Of a DNA stretch of 25,380 nt, positions 6,841 to 15,967 are shown piece by piece. The translations under genes were made by a program, and so were the position numbers. The stretch spans positions 1-25,380 of the forward strand of contig DATLYT010000108.1 in assembly GCA_035574455.1 (NCBI GenBank), given 5' to 3'. Under the pieces are notes generated by a model, which saw only the letters and a program-made list of their open reading frames with translations, made no database searches and was not told the origin of the DNA. Every line of letters starts with the position of its first letter. Position 1 is the first letter of the stretch. This DNA comes from DATLYT01 sp035574455 (lineage in GTDB: Bacteria; Bacteroidota; Ignavibacteria; UBA10030).

Positions 6841-9800
6841 TTACCGGAGAAGCATCATGCTCTTTACCTCAGACCTTGTCTTACCCTCGGCGTCGGTGAA
6901 CTCGAGTCGATAATAATAGACACCGCTCGGAAGCCTTCTGGCGTCAAACCGCACGGAATACACGCCCGCACTCTGCATGCCCCGCGCCAGGACAGCTACT
7001 TCTCGGCCTATCATGTCATACACCCTGAGTGTCGCATACCCATCCCCCGGCAACCGATAGGCAATGTGGGTTACGGGGTTAAAGGGATTGGGATAGTTCT
7101 GATGCAGGGCAAAGACATTTGGCGGCTCTCCCGATGATGTCTCTTGCGCAACAGTTTTCGTGCTTTGGATGGCCATTTGGGTTGTGATCTGATAGAGTGT
7201 AAAGTCGGCGCTTGCAGTAAGGGAATTGTTAATGACTTGGAAGATGTACAGCCCCGTCGTGGCAGGAGCAAATTGCACGACCTCAGGCGATTCCGAGGTG
7301 CGTGACTGCGCCACAACGGCTCCAAGCGGATTGAGAACAACAAGATCTAAATCCGTACCTTCAGGAGCTTCGAGAACGCCGGTCATGAGCGTTGTGGAAC
7401 TTCCCGCTTCAAGCGTCTGGGAGACAAGCGAGGCGGGACTCACCGTTGAGCTCACGAGTGACTGTGTTTCGGTCGGATTGCCCGTCCCCTGTGGCGCACC
7501 GCGGACCACAAAGCCATCGACGTAGACCATGTTCCGCGGCGGCGAGGAGCTTGGCCCATCATTCAACACATTCAGTCGGAAGGTATGTGTGCCGGGCGAG
7601 ACGCTGTACCTTGCCACGACACCGAATGTCAAATCCTTCTTTCCAGAGTTATCCGGGCGATTCGGGTCTGATGGCGCGCGATAGAAGTCTATCCTGCCCT
7701 GCGACACGCCGTCTATGAATACCTCGGCTGTCCCACCGCGTGGACCCGTGGCGTAGTGCACATCCACGCCGCTTCCGGTGAAGGTGAAGCTTAGAGAAGC
7801 GCTTCCGTTCTTCGCACCGACACTGCGACAATAATGACCGCCGGCTGCTCGTTCATCCTCAACCTGATGCCAGCCGCCGAAACGTGTGATGGAAGGATCG
7901 TCGCAGTCGAGCACCAACCTTGGCTCCTGACTACCCACAATGAAATCGATTCCCCCACGCGTAAAGTCGCGTTCTACATCTGCACCGGTAATTCGTCCTA
8001 TCACGGGACCCGTGATGTCCACGCCTCCGCCTGCGAAGCTGATTCCGCGCAAGCCAATCAGCCGACTGCCTACGACGACATCCGGATCGGCGATGGCATT
8101 GACCTTCTCAAGACCAAGCTTGATCGTTACGGTGTTGTGTTCAGAGTCAAACGAACCCGCATCGGCTGCCCCGACTCGCGTGGAAATGATTGCTCCATCA
8201 GCTCGGCGCGCCGCTGTTCCATAAAAGAAGAGCGGTGCAAGGGCCGAGGCTCCGTCGCGTGGGTCGGTGCTTGCTTCAACGAAGAACGACTGACCGCGGT
8301 CGAACAGATTGTCTCGGGCGTTGGCAGTAAAAAACGCCACCCAATGGAATCCCTCCAGCGGCGGATTCGTCATGTCGGAGACGGCAATCGTCACCGAAAG
8401 CTGCCGAGCGCCTGTCTCTGAGAATGCATCTTGATAGTCGATGGAGGTAATGTCGAACGGAACATCTGTCTGAATGGTCGTCCGCCGTAACACCTGTGCA
8501 TCGCGGGGGAAGTCGATCACTTCCGGATCGCTCGCCACTCGATTCGGATTATGGTCAAGCGGTATGGGCGGACAGGTTGTTGCGCTGACCGTCCCTACGG
8601 AGGCAAGTAAACTCGGTCCCGCAATTTGGCGGGCGACATACGTCTGACCATCGAAATCGTTATGGTCGTCCGCAAAGGCAATGACGGCGGCACCGGTCGG
8701 ATCCATATCGACCTGGAAGAAATCCAGCAGGTTCCGGTTAGTCGCTCCACCGGATCCGAGCCCAAGCTCACTGACATTAAACGCGTGGATAAAATGATCA
8801 CTCGCCTGGGCCTGCCGGAAGGTTGGGTTAAAGTCCAGGGCATTGTCTGTGAACGCATAATACACGGCCCAATCGCCCCCGTTATCGCCGTTGTTCACTC
8901 CGTTCGACCCAAACCAGACGATTCCAACACGACCACGATCACCCGGCACAAGCCAAGGGAAAATATTGGTTCGTACAGGTCGGCCTTTCACATCGACTGT
9001 GTTGGGGTCGTTCACGCGAACCGGCGGCGACCAGGTACGAGCCTGATCGGTGGACGTGGCGAGATAAATATTAAAGTCATCCGACCAGACGGCGTAGAGC
9101 GTTCCATCCCGACCGACGCGCACTACATCGAACAGATGGCCGTGGCCGGTGGTGTTGTCAACGACAAAGGTTTGGAACGTCAGCGGACCGCCGGTAGGAG
9201 AGACGCCGGGAATTGGCGACGGCTCGGCAACGCTGACAAACATGGTGTTGGCGTTCTGATGCGAGTAGTAGATGTTACCCGCTCCAGGTCCGGAGCCGAT
9301 GGGTCGGCGGTCGACATCAAGATAACCGGGTGTTGAATTTGCACCCAACCGGACGATACTGCGCGGCGACCAGGTGCGCCCATGGTCGATGGATGTTGAA
9401 ACGTAGAGATCGCTGAGGGTCGGGCTCGCCAGACTCCGCACGGAGAGATACAGCGTGTTGTTGCCATACGCCGTTAACCAACGACGGTCGGTTGCCGTGG
9501 TACCGCCAATGAGTAAATCGCCAACTTCATGTCGCTCCCATGTCCGTCCACGATCGAACGAAATAGCTACAGGAACGTTGGCAAGGAGCAAGCTGGCAAT
9601 GGTGATGACCGGCGTGTCGTTGGGGTTGTCCGGCTGTGAGATGGCAATTTCTAAATCACCACCACCGAGGCCACCGACCTGGGTTTCGGGAATTTCAATC
9701 GGTTGACCCAAATACTGCGGATTGCGCAGACAGGGGTCGCTCTTCGTATCCCATCGCCACAGGTCGACGCCGCCAGAGGTCAATCCCCGAATTCCGCCGG

Positions 9801-12762
9801 CATAGACAAATCCATCACGATCAACGCGAATCGAGGGTTCGCCACCGCGTGGTAGCTCAGGCGCTTGCGGGGTGACGTTCGGGCTGAATTGAATTCCGCC
9901 TTGCACGTACGTCGGCTGACGGACGCCAGGACCCTGAATCACCTCAGCGAGACCGGAATAGTTCGCCGCAGCAGCCGCATAACCGATCACGATAATTTCA
10001 TACGTACCCGGATTAGCAGGGAAACTCGCACCCTCTGCAATGCCGGCAAATGCCCCGCTTGAAGCCACCGTCTGTCCTTGCTCATTTCGGATGACGAGAT
10101 CAAGATCGTTCATGCCAAAATTGTTAATCGTAACCCGCACTACTTCGCGTGGCCCCTGTAGTGGTGCATTGACTTGCAGGAAGAACCGGTCGCAATCGTT
10201 GGCCGGGCCTTCAAACGTGCAGACATTCGGTCCGGACGATTGCGCTCCCGCCGCGATGAAGCCCGTCCACATCACCCGGTCTCCCAAGTTACTCACCGAG
10301 CCGAATTTTGTGAATGACGGATCGGTGACTTTATTGACTGCGGCCTCGGCATTCACCAGACCATACCCATATTCGGGGTCGTACAGCGGAGCGCCAAGAT
10401 CGGTCGCCGTTTCCCGGAGGATGGTCCGGATTTGCTGATTGGTGAGAGAGAAGTTTGCAGCCTTCACAAGTGCGGCAACGGCGGCTGCGTGTGGGCTGGC
10501 CATCGATGTGCCCTGAAATTTCGCAAAATCGCTGGCCACATTAAAGACGGTGATTGTTGGCCTGCCTGCTGCAACAAGAACCTGCCCATCCTCTTGCGAC
10601 AAAGAAACTGCGGGCACCCATGGACGATTCCTCACCTCATCCGTTGGCGTGCCCAATGTTCCGCTAAAGTTTCCGGGCGCATTGTTGTAGATAATCACGG
10701 CAATCGCTCCGGCATCCTGCGCGTTGCGGACTTTCTCGGCGAACGAGATATCGCCGCGCTCAATAAGAGCAATGTTGCCGTTGACTTCCGGCGGAAAATC
10801 AGCCGGACCTAAACCGCGACCTGACGGTACGGCTTTCCCGGTGACTCCAGCACCACCCGTGAGAGCGGCAAAGGCAAGCGGATTCGCTTCCAACATTGTT
10901 CCCGCATGCTCAACCACAGCTTCTCGACCGATCCCCCGCGGGACTGTGGAACGAACATCGACGCCCGGAGCAACGACTTCAATGTTAGGACCAAAATCAG
11001 AGAACGCCGCGCGTTGCAGGTTCTTCCCAACCGCCCCTACCGCCACCACACCTTGATAGGCTGCCGGATAATTCACGTGCGGCGTTCCGATACCGTTAAC
11101 GCCGTTCCCTGCCGCCGCGATACTGAGAAGTCCGGCATTGAACGCATTCTGGAACACAAGCTCGCCGGTCGGATCATAGACCCGTCCGCCCAAACTCATA
11201 TTGACAATGTGGATGCCGTTCTGCAGACACCAATCGATCGCCGCATACACATCTGCAAACGAGCCGCTGCCCCCATCACTCAGAACTTTAAGCGCATAGA
11301 GCTCCACATCATGCGATACGCCCATAAGGCCCGACCCGTTCAATTCTGCGGCAATGGTACCGGAGACGTGTGTTCCGTGGCCATGACCATCCCACGGATT
11401 TCCGTTACGAGCGACAAAGTTATATCCACCGCGGTACCGTCCATCAAGCTCCCAATGCAGAGAGTCGATCCCGGTATCTAGCACCGCGACTTTGACAGAC
11501 CTACCGGTTGTGCGGTTCCAAACACGAGGAGCGTTCACAGCAGCAACACCCCAAGGAGTCGACTCACCCTCGTTGAGCGAGAACCCTGTGCCCCGCAACG
11601 AAACTGTTCCAGCCCATGATGTTGCATTGTTGTAGAAAAACAACGTCCCAAATTGAGGACCGCTTGAGGCAGGAGTAAAGGCGACGGAGAACGTTTCGCT
11701 GGAACCCGAAGGAATAGTGGCACTCGTTGGAGAAACCGTGTACGAACTGTTATTGGACTGAACAAGCGAGATCACCAGTGGGTCAGGATTTGTGTTTCGG
11801 ACTGTTATTGTAAGTGTCTTGCTCGCACCGAGCATGACACTTCCGAAATCGAGAGCTTTGGGACTTGCAAGAAGAGCTCGCACCGTGAAGCTCCGCCCGC
11901 CGCCAGCGTTAGGTGCGCGATCAACTTGAACGAGAACTCCACCGGTCACACTCGTCCCGCCTAACTCTTGCACCTGAGCAAACGGCGCGCTCAGCACGTC
12001 TCCGTTCGTGATCGGTCCGTTTCCGTTCGGTGCACCGGAAAACTTGCTAATCGAATTCGTGATCGTAATTGTTGATTGAGCAACGAGAATCTGTCCCGCA
12101 TCTGCTGTTCCGCCGGTCACGCTCGACGTTCCGGAGAGAAAGCCCCAGTGAAATGTCGGCGCTCCAGTTTCACCGCGCCTCATCTCCACAAAATACTGGT
12201 CGGCCGTCGCCTTACCTGGCTGCTGGAGGGAAAAGTTGATCTTCCAGCGGGTATTCGGCGGAAGTCCATCGCCCGTGCTTTGATTGACTCCAGTTAAGTC
12301 GCGGACTTTGATGAAAAACTGCAGTCGATCATCGTCCATCTGCTGAATCCAGGCCTTGACGATGTCGTGTGCCGCGAAAACACTAGCCTGATCGTTTTGC
12401 GCATCAGTCATTTCCGGATTTGCTTCATCACCCAGAGCGTAGACAACTTTGTCGTTATCGACGTATCGCACACGCGAGTCCTGCCGGATCGCGTCCACAA
12501 TACTGCTGGAAGGGGCGTAAACAGCAAAGGCGGGAATGACCTTGTATGCCCAGATGATTTGAGCGCCATGGCTTTCGACCATCTGCCGCTCAGCAGCGCC
12601 GGGCGGTTCGTGGAAAACGACAAAATATCGATTACGGACGTCGGATACTGCATAATCGGCAGCTATCCCACCGAACGCTGCTCCCTCATTTGTAACCTGA
12701 GCGAATAACGCTGCACCTGGAAACAGCAGACAGAAGACAGACAGGATCAATCGAGTCTTCAT
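6841..12762 (-). CDS. Giant secreted S8 subtilase with Asp-box region and type IX sorting domain
   Basis: A 1973-residue exported protease. It has a signal peptide (1-21, FAQ cut) and an inhibitor-I9-like propeptide (~45-108). An unassigned beta-rich domain (~130-290) and an ASPM/Hydin-like Ig domain (~298-395) follow. The S8 catalytic domain carries Asp429 (VAVLDTG), His462 (GHGTHVSG), oxyanion Asn553 (AAAGNG) and Ser753 (GTSMASPH), so it should be active. A PA domain is inserted before the serine (~615-740, with RGDISFAEKVRNAQDAGA). Then come a pre-peptidase-like beta domain (~855-940), a sialidase-like region with three Asp-box motifs (DRGRTW, DHGRTW, DQARTW; ~970-1380), a second copy of the unassigned domain (~1437-1600), a carbohydrate-binding-like domain (~1620-1755) and a second pre-peptidase-like domain (~1783-1860). 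The C-terminal type IX sorting domain (~1880-1973) opens with QNYPNPFNP. A perfect AAGGAGGAG ribosome site precedes the ATG. Likely surface-anchored or released; substrate unknown. Confidence 0.95.
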   Translation of the reverse strand: MKTRLILSVFCLLFPGAALFAQVTNEGAAFGGIAADYAVSDVRNRYFVVFHEPPGAAERQMVESHGAQIIWAYKVIPAFAVYAPSSSIVDAIRQDSRVRYVDNDKVVYALGDEANPEMTDAQNDQASVFAAHDIVKAWIQQMDDDRLQFFIKVRDLTGVNQSTGDGLPPNTRWKINFSLQQPGKATADQYFVEMRRGETGAPTFHWGFLSGTSSVTGGTADAGQILVAQSTITITNSISKFSGAPNGNGPITNGDVLSAPFAQVQELGGTSVTGGVLVQVDRAPNAGGGRSFTVRALLASPKALDFGSVMLGASKTLTITVRNTNPDPLVISLVQSNNSSYTVSPTSATIPSGSSETFSVAFTPASSGPQFGTLFFYNNATSWAGTVSLRGTGFSLNEGESTPWGVAAVNAPRVWNRTTGRSVKVAVLDTGIDSLHWELDGRYRGGYNFVARNGNPWDGHGHGTHVSGTIAAELNGSGLMGVSHDVELYALKVLSDGGSGSFADVYAAIDWCLQNGIHIVNMSLGGRVYDPTGELVFQNAFNAGLLSIAAAGNGVNGIGTPHVNYPAAYQGVVAVGAVGKNLQRAAFSDFGPNIEVVAPGVDVRSTVPRGIGREAVVEHAGTMLEANPLAFAALTGGAGVTGKAVPSGRGLGPADFPPEVNGNIALIERGDISFAEKVRNAQDAGAIAVIIYNNAPGNFSGTLGTPTDEVRNRPWVPAVSLSQEDGQVLVAAGRPTITVFNVASDFAKFQGTSMASPHAAAVAALVKAANFSLTNQQIRTILRETATDLGAPLYDPEYGYGLVNAEAAVNKVTDPSFTKFGSVSNLGDRVMWTGFIAAGAQSSGPNVCTFEGPANDCDRFFLQVNAPLQGPREVVRVTINNFGMNDLDLVIRNEQGQTVASSGAFAGIAEGASFPANPGTYEIIVIGYAAAAANYSGLAEVIQGPGVRQPTYVQGGIQFSPNVTPQAPELPRGGEPSIRVDRDGFVYAGGIRGLTSGGVDLWRWDTKSDPCLRNPQYLGQPIEIPETQVGGLGGGDLEIAISQPDNPNDTPVITIASLLLANVPVAISFDRGRTWERHEVGDLLIGGTTATDRRWLTAYGNNTLYLSVRSLASPTLSDLYVSTSIDHGRTWSPRSIVRLGANSTPGYLDVDRRPIGSGPGAGNIYYSHQNANTMFVSVAEPSPIPGVSPTGGPLTFQTFVVDNTTGHGHLFDVVRVGRDGTLYAVWSDDFNIYLATSTDQARTWSPPVRVNDPNTVDVKGRPVRTNIFPWLVPGDRGRVGIVWFGSNGVNNGDNGGDWAVYYAFTDNALDFNPTFRQAQASDHFIHAFNVSELGLGSGGATNRNLLDFFQVDMDPTGAAVIAFADDHNDFDGQTYVARQIAGPSLLASVGTVSATTCPPIPLDHNPNRVASDPEVIDFPRDAQVLRRTTIQTDVPFDITSIDYQDAFSETGARQLSVTIAVSDMTNPPLEGFHWVAFFTANARDNLFDRGQSFFVEASTDPRDGASALAPLFFYGTAARRADGAIISTRVGAADAGSFDSEHNTVTIKLGLEKVNAIADPDVVVGSRLIGLRGISFAGGGVDITGPVIGRITGADVERDFTRGGIDFIVGSQEPRLVLDCDDPSITRFGGWHQVEDERAAGGHYCRSVGAKNGSASLSFTFTGSGVDVHYATGPRGGTAEVFIDGVSQGRIDFYRAPSDPNRPDNSGKKDLTFGVVARYSVSPGTHTFRLNVLNDGPSSSPPRNMVYVDGFVVRGAPQGTGNPTETQSLVSSTVSPASLVSQTLEAGSSTTLMTGVLEAPEGTDLDLVVLNPLGAVVAQSRTSESPEVVQFAPATTGLYIFQVINNSLTASADFTLYQITTQMAIQSTKTVAQETSSGEPPNVFALHQNYPNPFNPVTHIAYRLPGDGYATLRVYDMIGREVAVLARGMQSAGVYSVRFDARRLPSGVYYYRLEFTDAEGKTRSEVKSMMLLR

Positions 12763-12936
12763 ATCTCCTCCTTATTGAATGACTCGGGATGTGATGTAGG
12801 GATTAGTGGGAAGAATGTCAGGAAACGACGGTGCAACCGCAATCAGATGATTGACGGATTTTTGGAACTATACTGTTTATATGAGGTGTGAATGAGGTGA
12901 GAGTCTCTGCGTCGGCACTGAGGTACTATTTGTTCT

Positions 12937-13368
12937 TTATTGAAACAACTCGCGAAGAGCGGAAAGAATCTCGTCGGGCGTATAGGGCTTCTGGAGAATG
13001 TGTTGTACGCCTTCCTGTTTCAGGATCTCGCGTGCGTGAGGATTGAGAAATGTGCTTGTGACGATAAATTGTACACTCGGGCTGGTCTCCTTGATGATTT
13101 GAAATGCCCACACGTCGCCCCGATCGCGCACCTCGACATCGGAAATAACAACCCGAATTGCCTCGCCGTATTGACGTACCTTTTCGATCGCTTCACGCTC
13201 ATTCGGAGCGGGGATAACCTGATATCCCTGGTCGACAAGAAAGTGGTGCAGCATATCCCGCATGAGCGGGTCGGTTTCAATGACGAGAATCATCGCTGAC
13301 GTTTTCTCAAGAGTCATCGGACCTCGCGAACTTATCACCCGGTTTGATACCTGCTCTCCAGCCAACAT
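12937..13368 (-). CDS. Stand-alone response regulator receiver protein (CheY-like)
   Basis: This 143-residue protein consists of one receiver domain from about residue 26 (ILVIETDPLMRDML). The acidic pocket is E31/D33, the phospho-acceptor is Asp77 (VVISDVEV), the switch Thr is Thr104 (FIVTST) and the conserved Lys is Lys127 (LQKPYTPDEIL). There is no output domain, so it acts by protein contact or as a phosphate sink. Two starts are possible. The ATG at 13368 is preceded by GGGGAG and lies 40 bases after a good -10 box. The ATG at 13317 has GAGG upstream and gives a more typical N-terminus. I kept the longer form. The upstream neighbours are a NarL-type regulator and a histidine kinase, a plausible phosphate donor. 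Confidence 0.9.
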   Translation of the reverse strand: MLAGEQVSNRVISSRGPMTLEKTSAMILVIETDPLMRDMLHHFLVDQGYQVIPAPNEREAIEKVRQYGEAIRVVISDVEVRDRGDVWAFQIIKETSPSVQFIVTSTFLNPHAREILKQEGVQHILQKPYTPDEILSALRELFQ

Positions 13369-13407
13369 ATGCTCCCCATCCGCACTGCAAACTGCAAAAA
13401 GTGCTGG

Positions 13408-13436
13408 ATTGTAACGAACGATCGGTTAGCAGACAA
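13408..13436 (-). promoter_or_regulatory. Sigma70-like promoter for the stand-alone receiver gene
   Basis: On the minus strand TTGTCT (13436-13431) and TACAAT (13413-13408) are separated by exactly 17 bases. Transcription would start near 13401, giving a leader of about 33 bases to the ATG at 13368. The same DNA also forms a GATTGT...ACAATC inverted repeat (13407-13412 / 13433-13438), so a regulator could bind across it. The call is from consensus match only. Confidence 0.5.
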
Positions 13437-13520
13437 TCATATGGACTATAGATTTTTTCTGTAGAGATGACTTCAGGTGGTGGAGGAAAAACGCAGAGAA
13501 GATTTCAACTCAAGAGTGCG

Positions 13521-14216
13521 CTATGGTAGGAGGCCGTTCTCCAGCGCGTAGCGTGTGAGACTAGCCTTATCATGGATATCGAGCTTCTTCATCAGGTTCA
13601 TCCGGTGGGTGTTGACTGTTCCTTCGCTAATGAAGAGTGTCACAGCAATCTGCTTGCTTGTTCGACCCTGGGCGATCAATCGAAGGACGTCGATTTCTCG
13701 TTTCGTAAGCGCTGCGCGGTGCCTTTGAGCGGTGGCTCGCCGCTCCTGCCGTTGCACGAACCCTTGGACAATCATCTCCGATACACCTTCACTAAAGACC
13801 CGTTTGCCCTGCACAACCGACCGGACAGCGGCGAGAATTTCCTTTGCACCGGCATTCTTCAGCAAGTATCCATCAGCCCCTGCCTGCAGCACTTGGGAAA
13901 CGTATTCCTCGTTCTGATGAACCGTTAACATTAAAATTTTCAGGTGGGGGTGCCGCTTTTTGAGAAGCTGGGCTGCCTCAACACCGTTGATCCGCGGCAT
14001 GGAGATATCAAGTATGACAAGTGTTGGGTTCGCACGCTCAACAACCCTGAGCAGTTGCTGGCCGTCGCCTGCCTCACCGACCACCTTCATGCCGTCCCCA
14101 CGGTTGAGCAAGGATTTCAACCCTCGCCGAACCACCGCATGGTCGTCGGCAAGGACGATCCGAATCGGCCCGCGGGCCTTAGCGCTTCGTGCTGTTCTGG
14201 AGCGGGATTTCAACAT
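13521..14216 (-). CDS. NarL/FixJ-type response regulator
   Basis: A 231-residue two-domain transcription factor. The receiver (~17-135) has Asp24/Asp25 (VLADDH), phospho-acceptor Asp70 (VILDISMPRING), Thr98 and Lys120 (YLLKNAGAKEIL). The LuxR-type helix-turn-helix is at ~168-228 (LTKREIDVLRLIAQG, then ISEGTVNTHRMNLMKKL). It is the expected partner of the kinase encoded immediately upstream. The ATG lies inside the kinase gene, giving a 38-base overlap. An AAGGAAAGGAACGAG ribosome site precedes it, and there is no later in-frame start before the receiver, so the overlap looks real and suggests translational coupling. No recognisable terminator follows, but the next gene has its own promoter. 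Confidence 0.94.
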   Translation of the reverse strand: MLKSRSRTARSAKARGPIRIVLADDHAVVRRGLKSLLNRGDGMKVVGEAGDGQQLLRVVERANPTLVILDISMPRINGVEAAQLLKKRHPHLKILMLTVHQNEEYVSQVLQAGADGYLLKNAGAKEILAAVRSVVQGKRVFSEGVSEMIVQGFVQRQERRATAQRHRAALTKREIDVLRLIAQGRTSKQIAVTLFISEGTVNTHRMNLMKKLDIHDKASLTRYALENGLLP

Positions 14217-15933
14217 CGATTCTCGTTCCTTTCCTTGACGCCGTCTCGATCCGGTAACGACCTCCCAGCAACTCCGCCCGCTCCTTCATTGTGAGCAAGC
14301 CCAACCCTTGTGCTGTCGAGGCGTGTTGTGCCACGTCGTCAACATAAAATCCTTTTCCGTTATCTTCAACGATCAGCCGCACATGATTGTCGACGTGCTT
14401 CAGCTGGACAAGTATTTTCGAAGCTCGTGCGTGTTTTACGGCATTCGATAGTGCTTCCTGAGCGATGCGATAAAGTGCGATTTCCACCTCGCTCTCGTAC
14501 CGGCGAGAAACGCCGTCCGACGTCTGAAACACCACCTTTGTTTTCCGTGTTCGGCCGGCTTCCTTGCAGAGCATCTTGAGCGCTGTGACAAGGCCGAAAT
14601 CGTCCAGAACTGTCGGACGGAGGCTTGTCGACATCTTGCGGACATCCCCAATCATACCATCGACTTGACGTTTCAACGCCCGGAGCTGCTTCTTGAGTGC
14701 CCTCCGCTTTTGTTGCTTCAAATCATAATCGACCATGTCCAGTTCTAACCGCACTGCACTCAGCCGCTGGCAAAGGTCATCGTGCAATTCTCTCGCTATC
14801 CGCTGACGCTCCTCCTCCTGGATCCGTTGCACCGAACTCGCGTAGAGCTTGAGCGCCTCTTCCCGTTGACGCGCCGCATCAGCCAGCTGCTGTTGCAAGT
14901 GCAGTTCTTCCCGAATGTCTCTCGCGAGCAACACATACCCCACCGTCTCTCCCTTGTCGATGATCGCAGAAATAAGAAGTGAAACGGGGATCAGCGCCCC
15001 ACCACTCTTTTTGTACGAAACACGAAAGCTGCGTGCTGCTTCGGAACGCGTGCCAAGCATTTTCATCTCCGACAGAATCGCGTCGATGTTCGGAATGAAG
15101 GCCCGTGCATGAATCTGGCCGCGGAGGGGTCTTGAAAACCCCACCATCTGGAGAAAGGCAGGGTTCGCGTATTGAATGTAACCTTGCACGTCCAGTACCG
15201 AAAGCAGGTCACCCATCGTCTGGAGGATATTACCCGCCGTTGCTTGCGGGGTTAACGCCATGAGTTGAAAGCGAACGATCGCAAAGGTGATGAGTCCGGC
15301 AGTGAGTGTGGTGGAGAGGACCGAGATGCGAAGCGTCTCAACACCGAACAACGGAAAGAGGGCGTCGTTGACGGTGCCAATGGTGAGAGGAATAATCACC
15401 GCCAGCAGAACAAACAACGTTTGAAAGCGCTCGTGCTTTGTCGTCGATCGTTTGAATTTCTGATAGCAAAGAAACAAGCCAACCCCGAATGCAAATTCCA
15501 CCCACGCCAGATAATAGATGTACGCTTCCGCAGGCGTGCTGGCAAATCCATGCCAGAGAGGGATTATTTTTGTCACAAGACCCGATACTTGGAGAGCGGA
15601 AAAGATAATGGCCGGCGCGTAGATCAACGGGAGAAGCATAAAGCGGTGAAGAAGGTCCTCCCGCTTGCAGAAGGCTATCGCAAAGTGAAGAAAGAACGAT
15701 GGGATCGAGCAGAATCCGATGCCACTCCATCGACTGACGATCTCAGCGGCTTCGTAGTCGTGGATCGTCCGCATGATGAACTCACCAAAACCCCAGGGAA
15801 TCAGACAAGCGATGGTCAGCGACCAGAGCCTATTGACGGGGCTCCGTGGGTTTTCTAAAAGGACGAAAATCCCGAAGAGGAGATTCGTCATTGTGGCGAG
15901 TAGTGAAAGAAATCCGTAAATCGTGAACGTCAT
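14179..15933 (-). CDS. Sensor histidine kinase, 7TM N-terminus, PAS, HisKA_3 (NarX/DesK type)
   Basis: A 584-residue membrane kinase. Residues 1-222 contain about seven hydrophobic segments, like the 7TM sensor region of other kinases. A PAS domain follows (~235-342; SVLDVQGYIQYANPAFLQMVGFSR and VGYVLLARDIRE), then a short coiled linker (343-372). The HisKA_3 dimerisation domain has phospho-acceptor His384 (RIARELHDDLCQRL). The HATPase_c domain has N-box Asn497 (EALSNAVKHA), G1 EDNGKGF (523-529) and G2 GLGLLTMKER (543-552). This is the HPK7 architecture that pairs with NarL-type regulators, and such a regulator gene overlaps its 3' end. The signal is probably a membrane or redox cue, not identifiable from sequence. 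It starts 34 bases after the anti-sigma gene and has only a weak ribosome site. Confidence 0.93.
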   Translation of the reverse strand: MTFTIYGFLSLLATMTNLLFGIFVLLENPRSPVNRLWSLTIACLIPWGFGEFIMRTIHDYEAAEIVSRWSGIGFCSIPSFFLHFAIAFCKREDLLHRFMLLPLIYAPAIIFSALQVSGLVTKIIPLWHGFASTPAEAYIYYLAWVEFAFGVGLFLCYQKFKRSTTKHERFQTLFVLLAVIIPLTIGTVNDALFPLFGVETLRISVLSTTLTAGLITFAIVRFQLMALTPQATAGNILQTMGDLLSVLDVQGYIQYANPAFLQMVGFSRPLRGQIHARAFIPNIDAILSEMKMLGTRSEAARSFRVSYKKSGGALIPVSLLISAIIDKGETVGYVLLARDIREELHLQQQLADAARQREEALKLYASSVQRIQEEERQRIARELHDDLCQRLSAVRLELDMVDYDLKQQKRRALKKQLRALKRQVDGMIGDVRKMSTSLRPTVLDDFGLVTALKMLCKEAGRTRKTKVVFQTSDGVSRRYESEVEIALYRIAQEALSNAVKHARASKILVQLKHVDNHVRLIVEDNGKGFYVDDVAQHASTAQGLGLLTMKERAELLGGRYRIETASRKGTRIDVEIPLQNSTKR

Positions 15934-15967
15934 ATTATGGATTCTCTCAAAGCTGTGACCCTTGCAC

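Noticed and set aside
8626..9336. 236-codon plus-strand frame inside the subtilase gene
   Set aside because: Antisense shadow of the Asp-box region.
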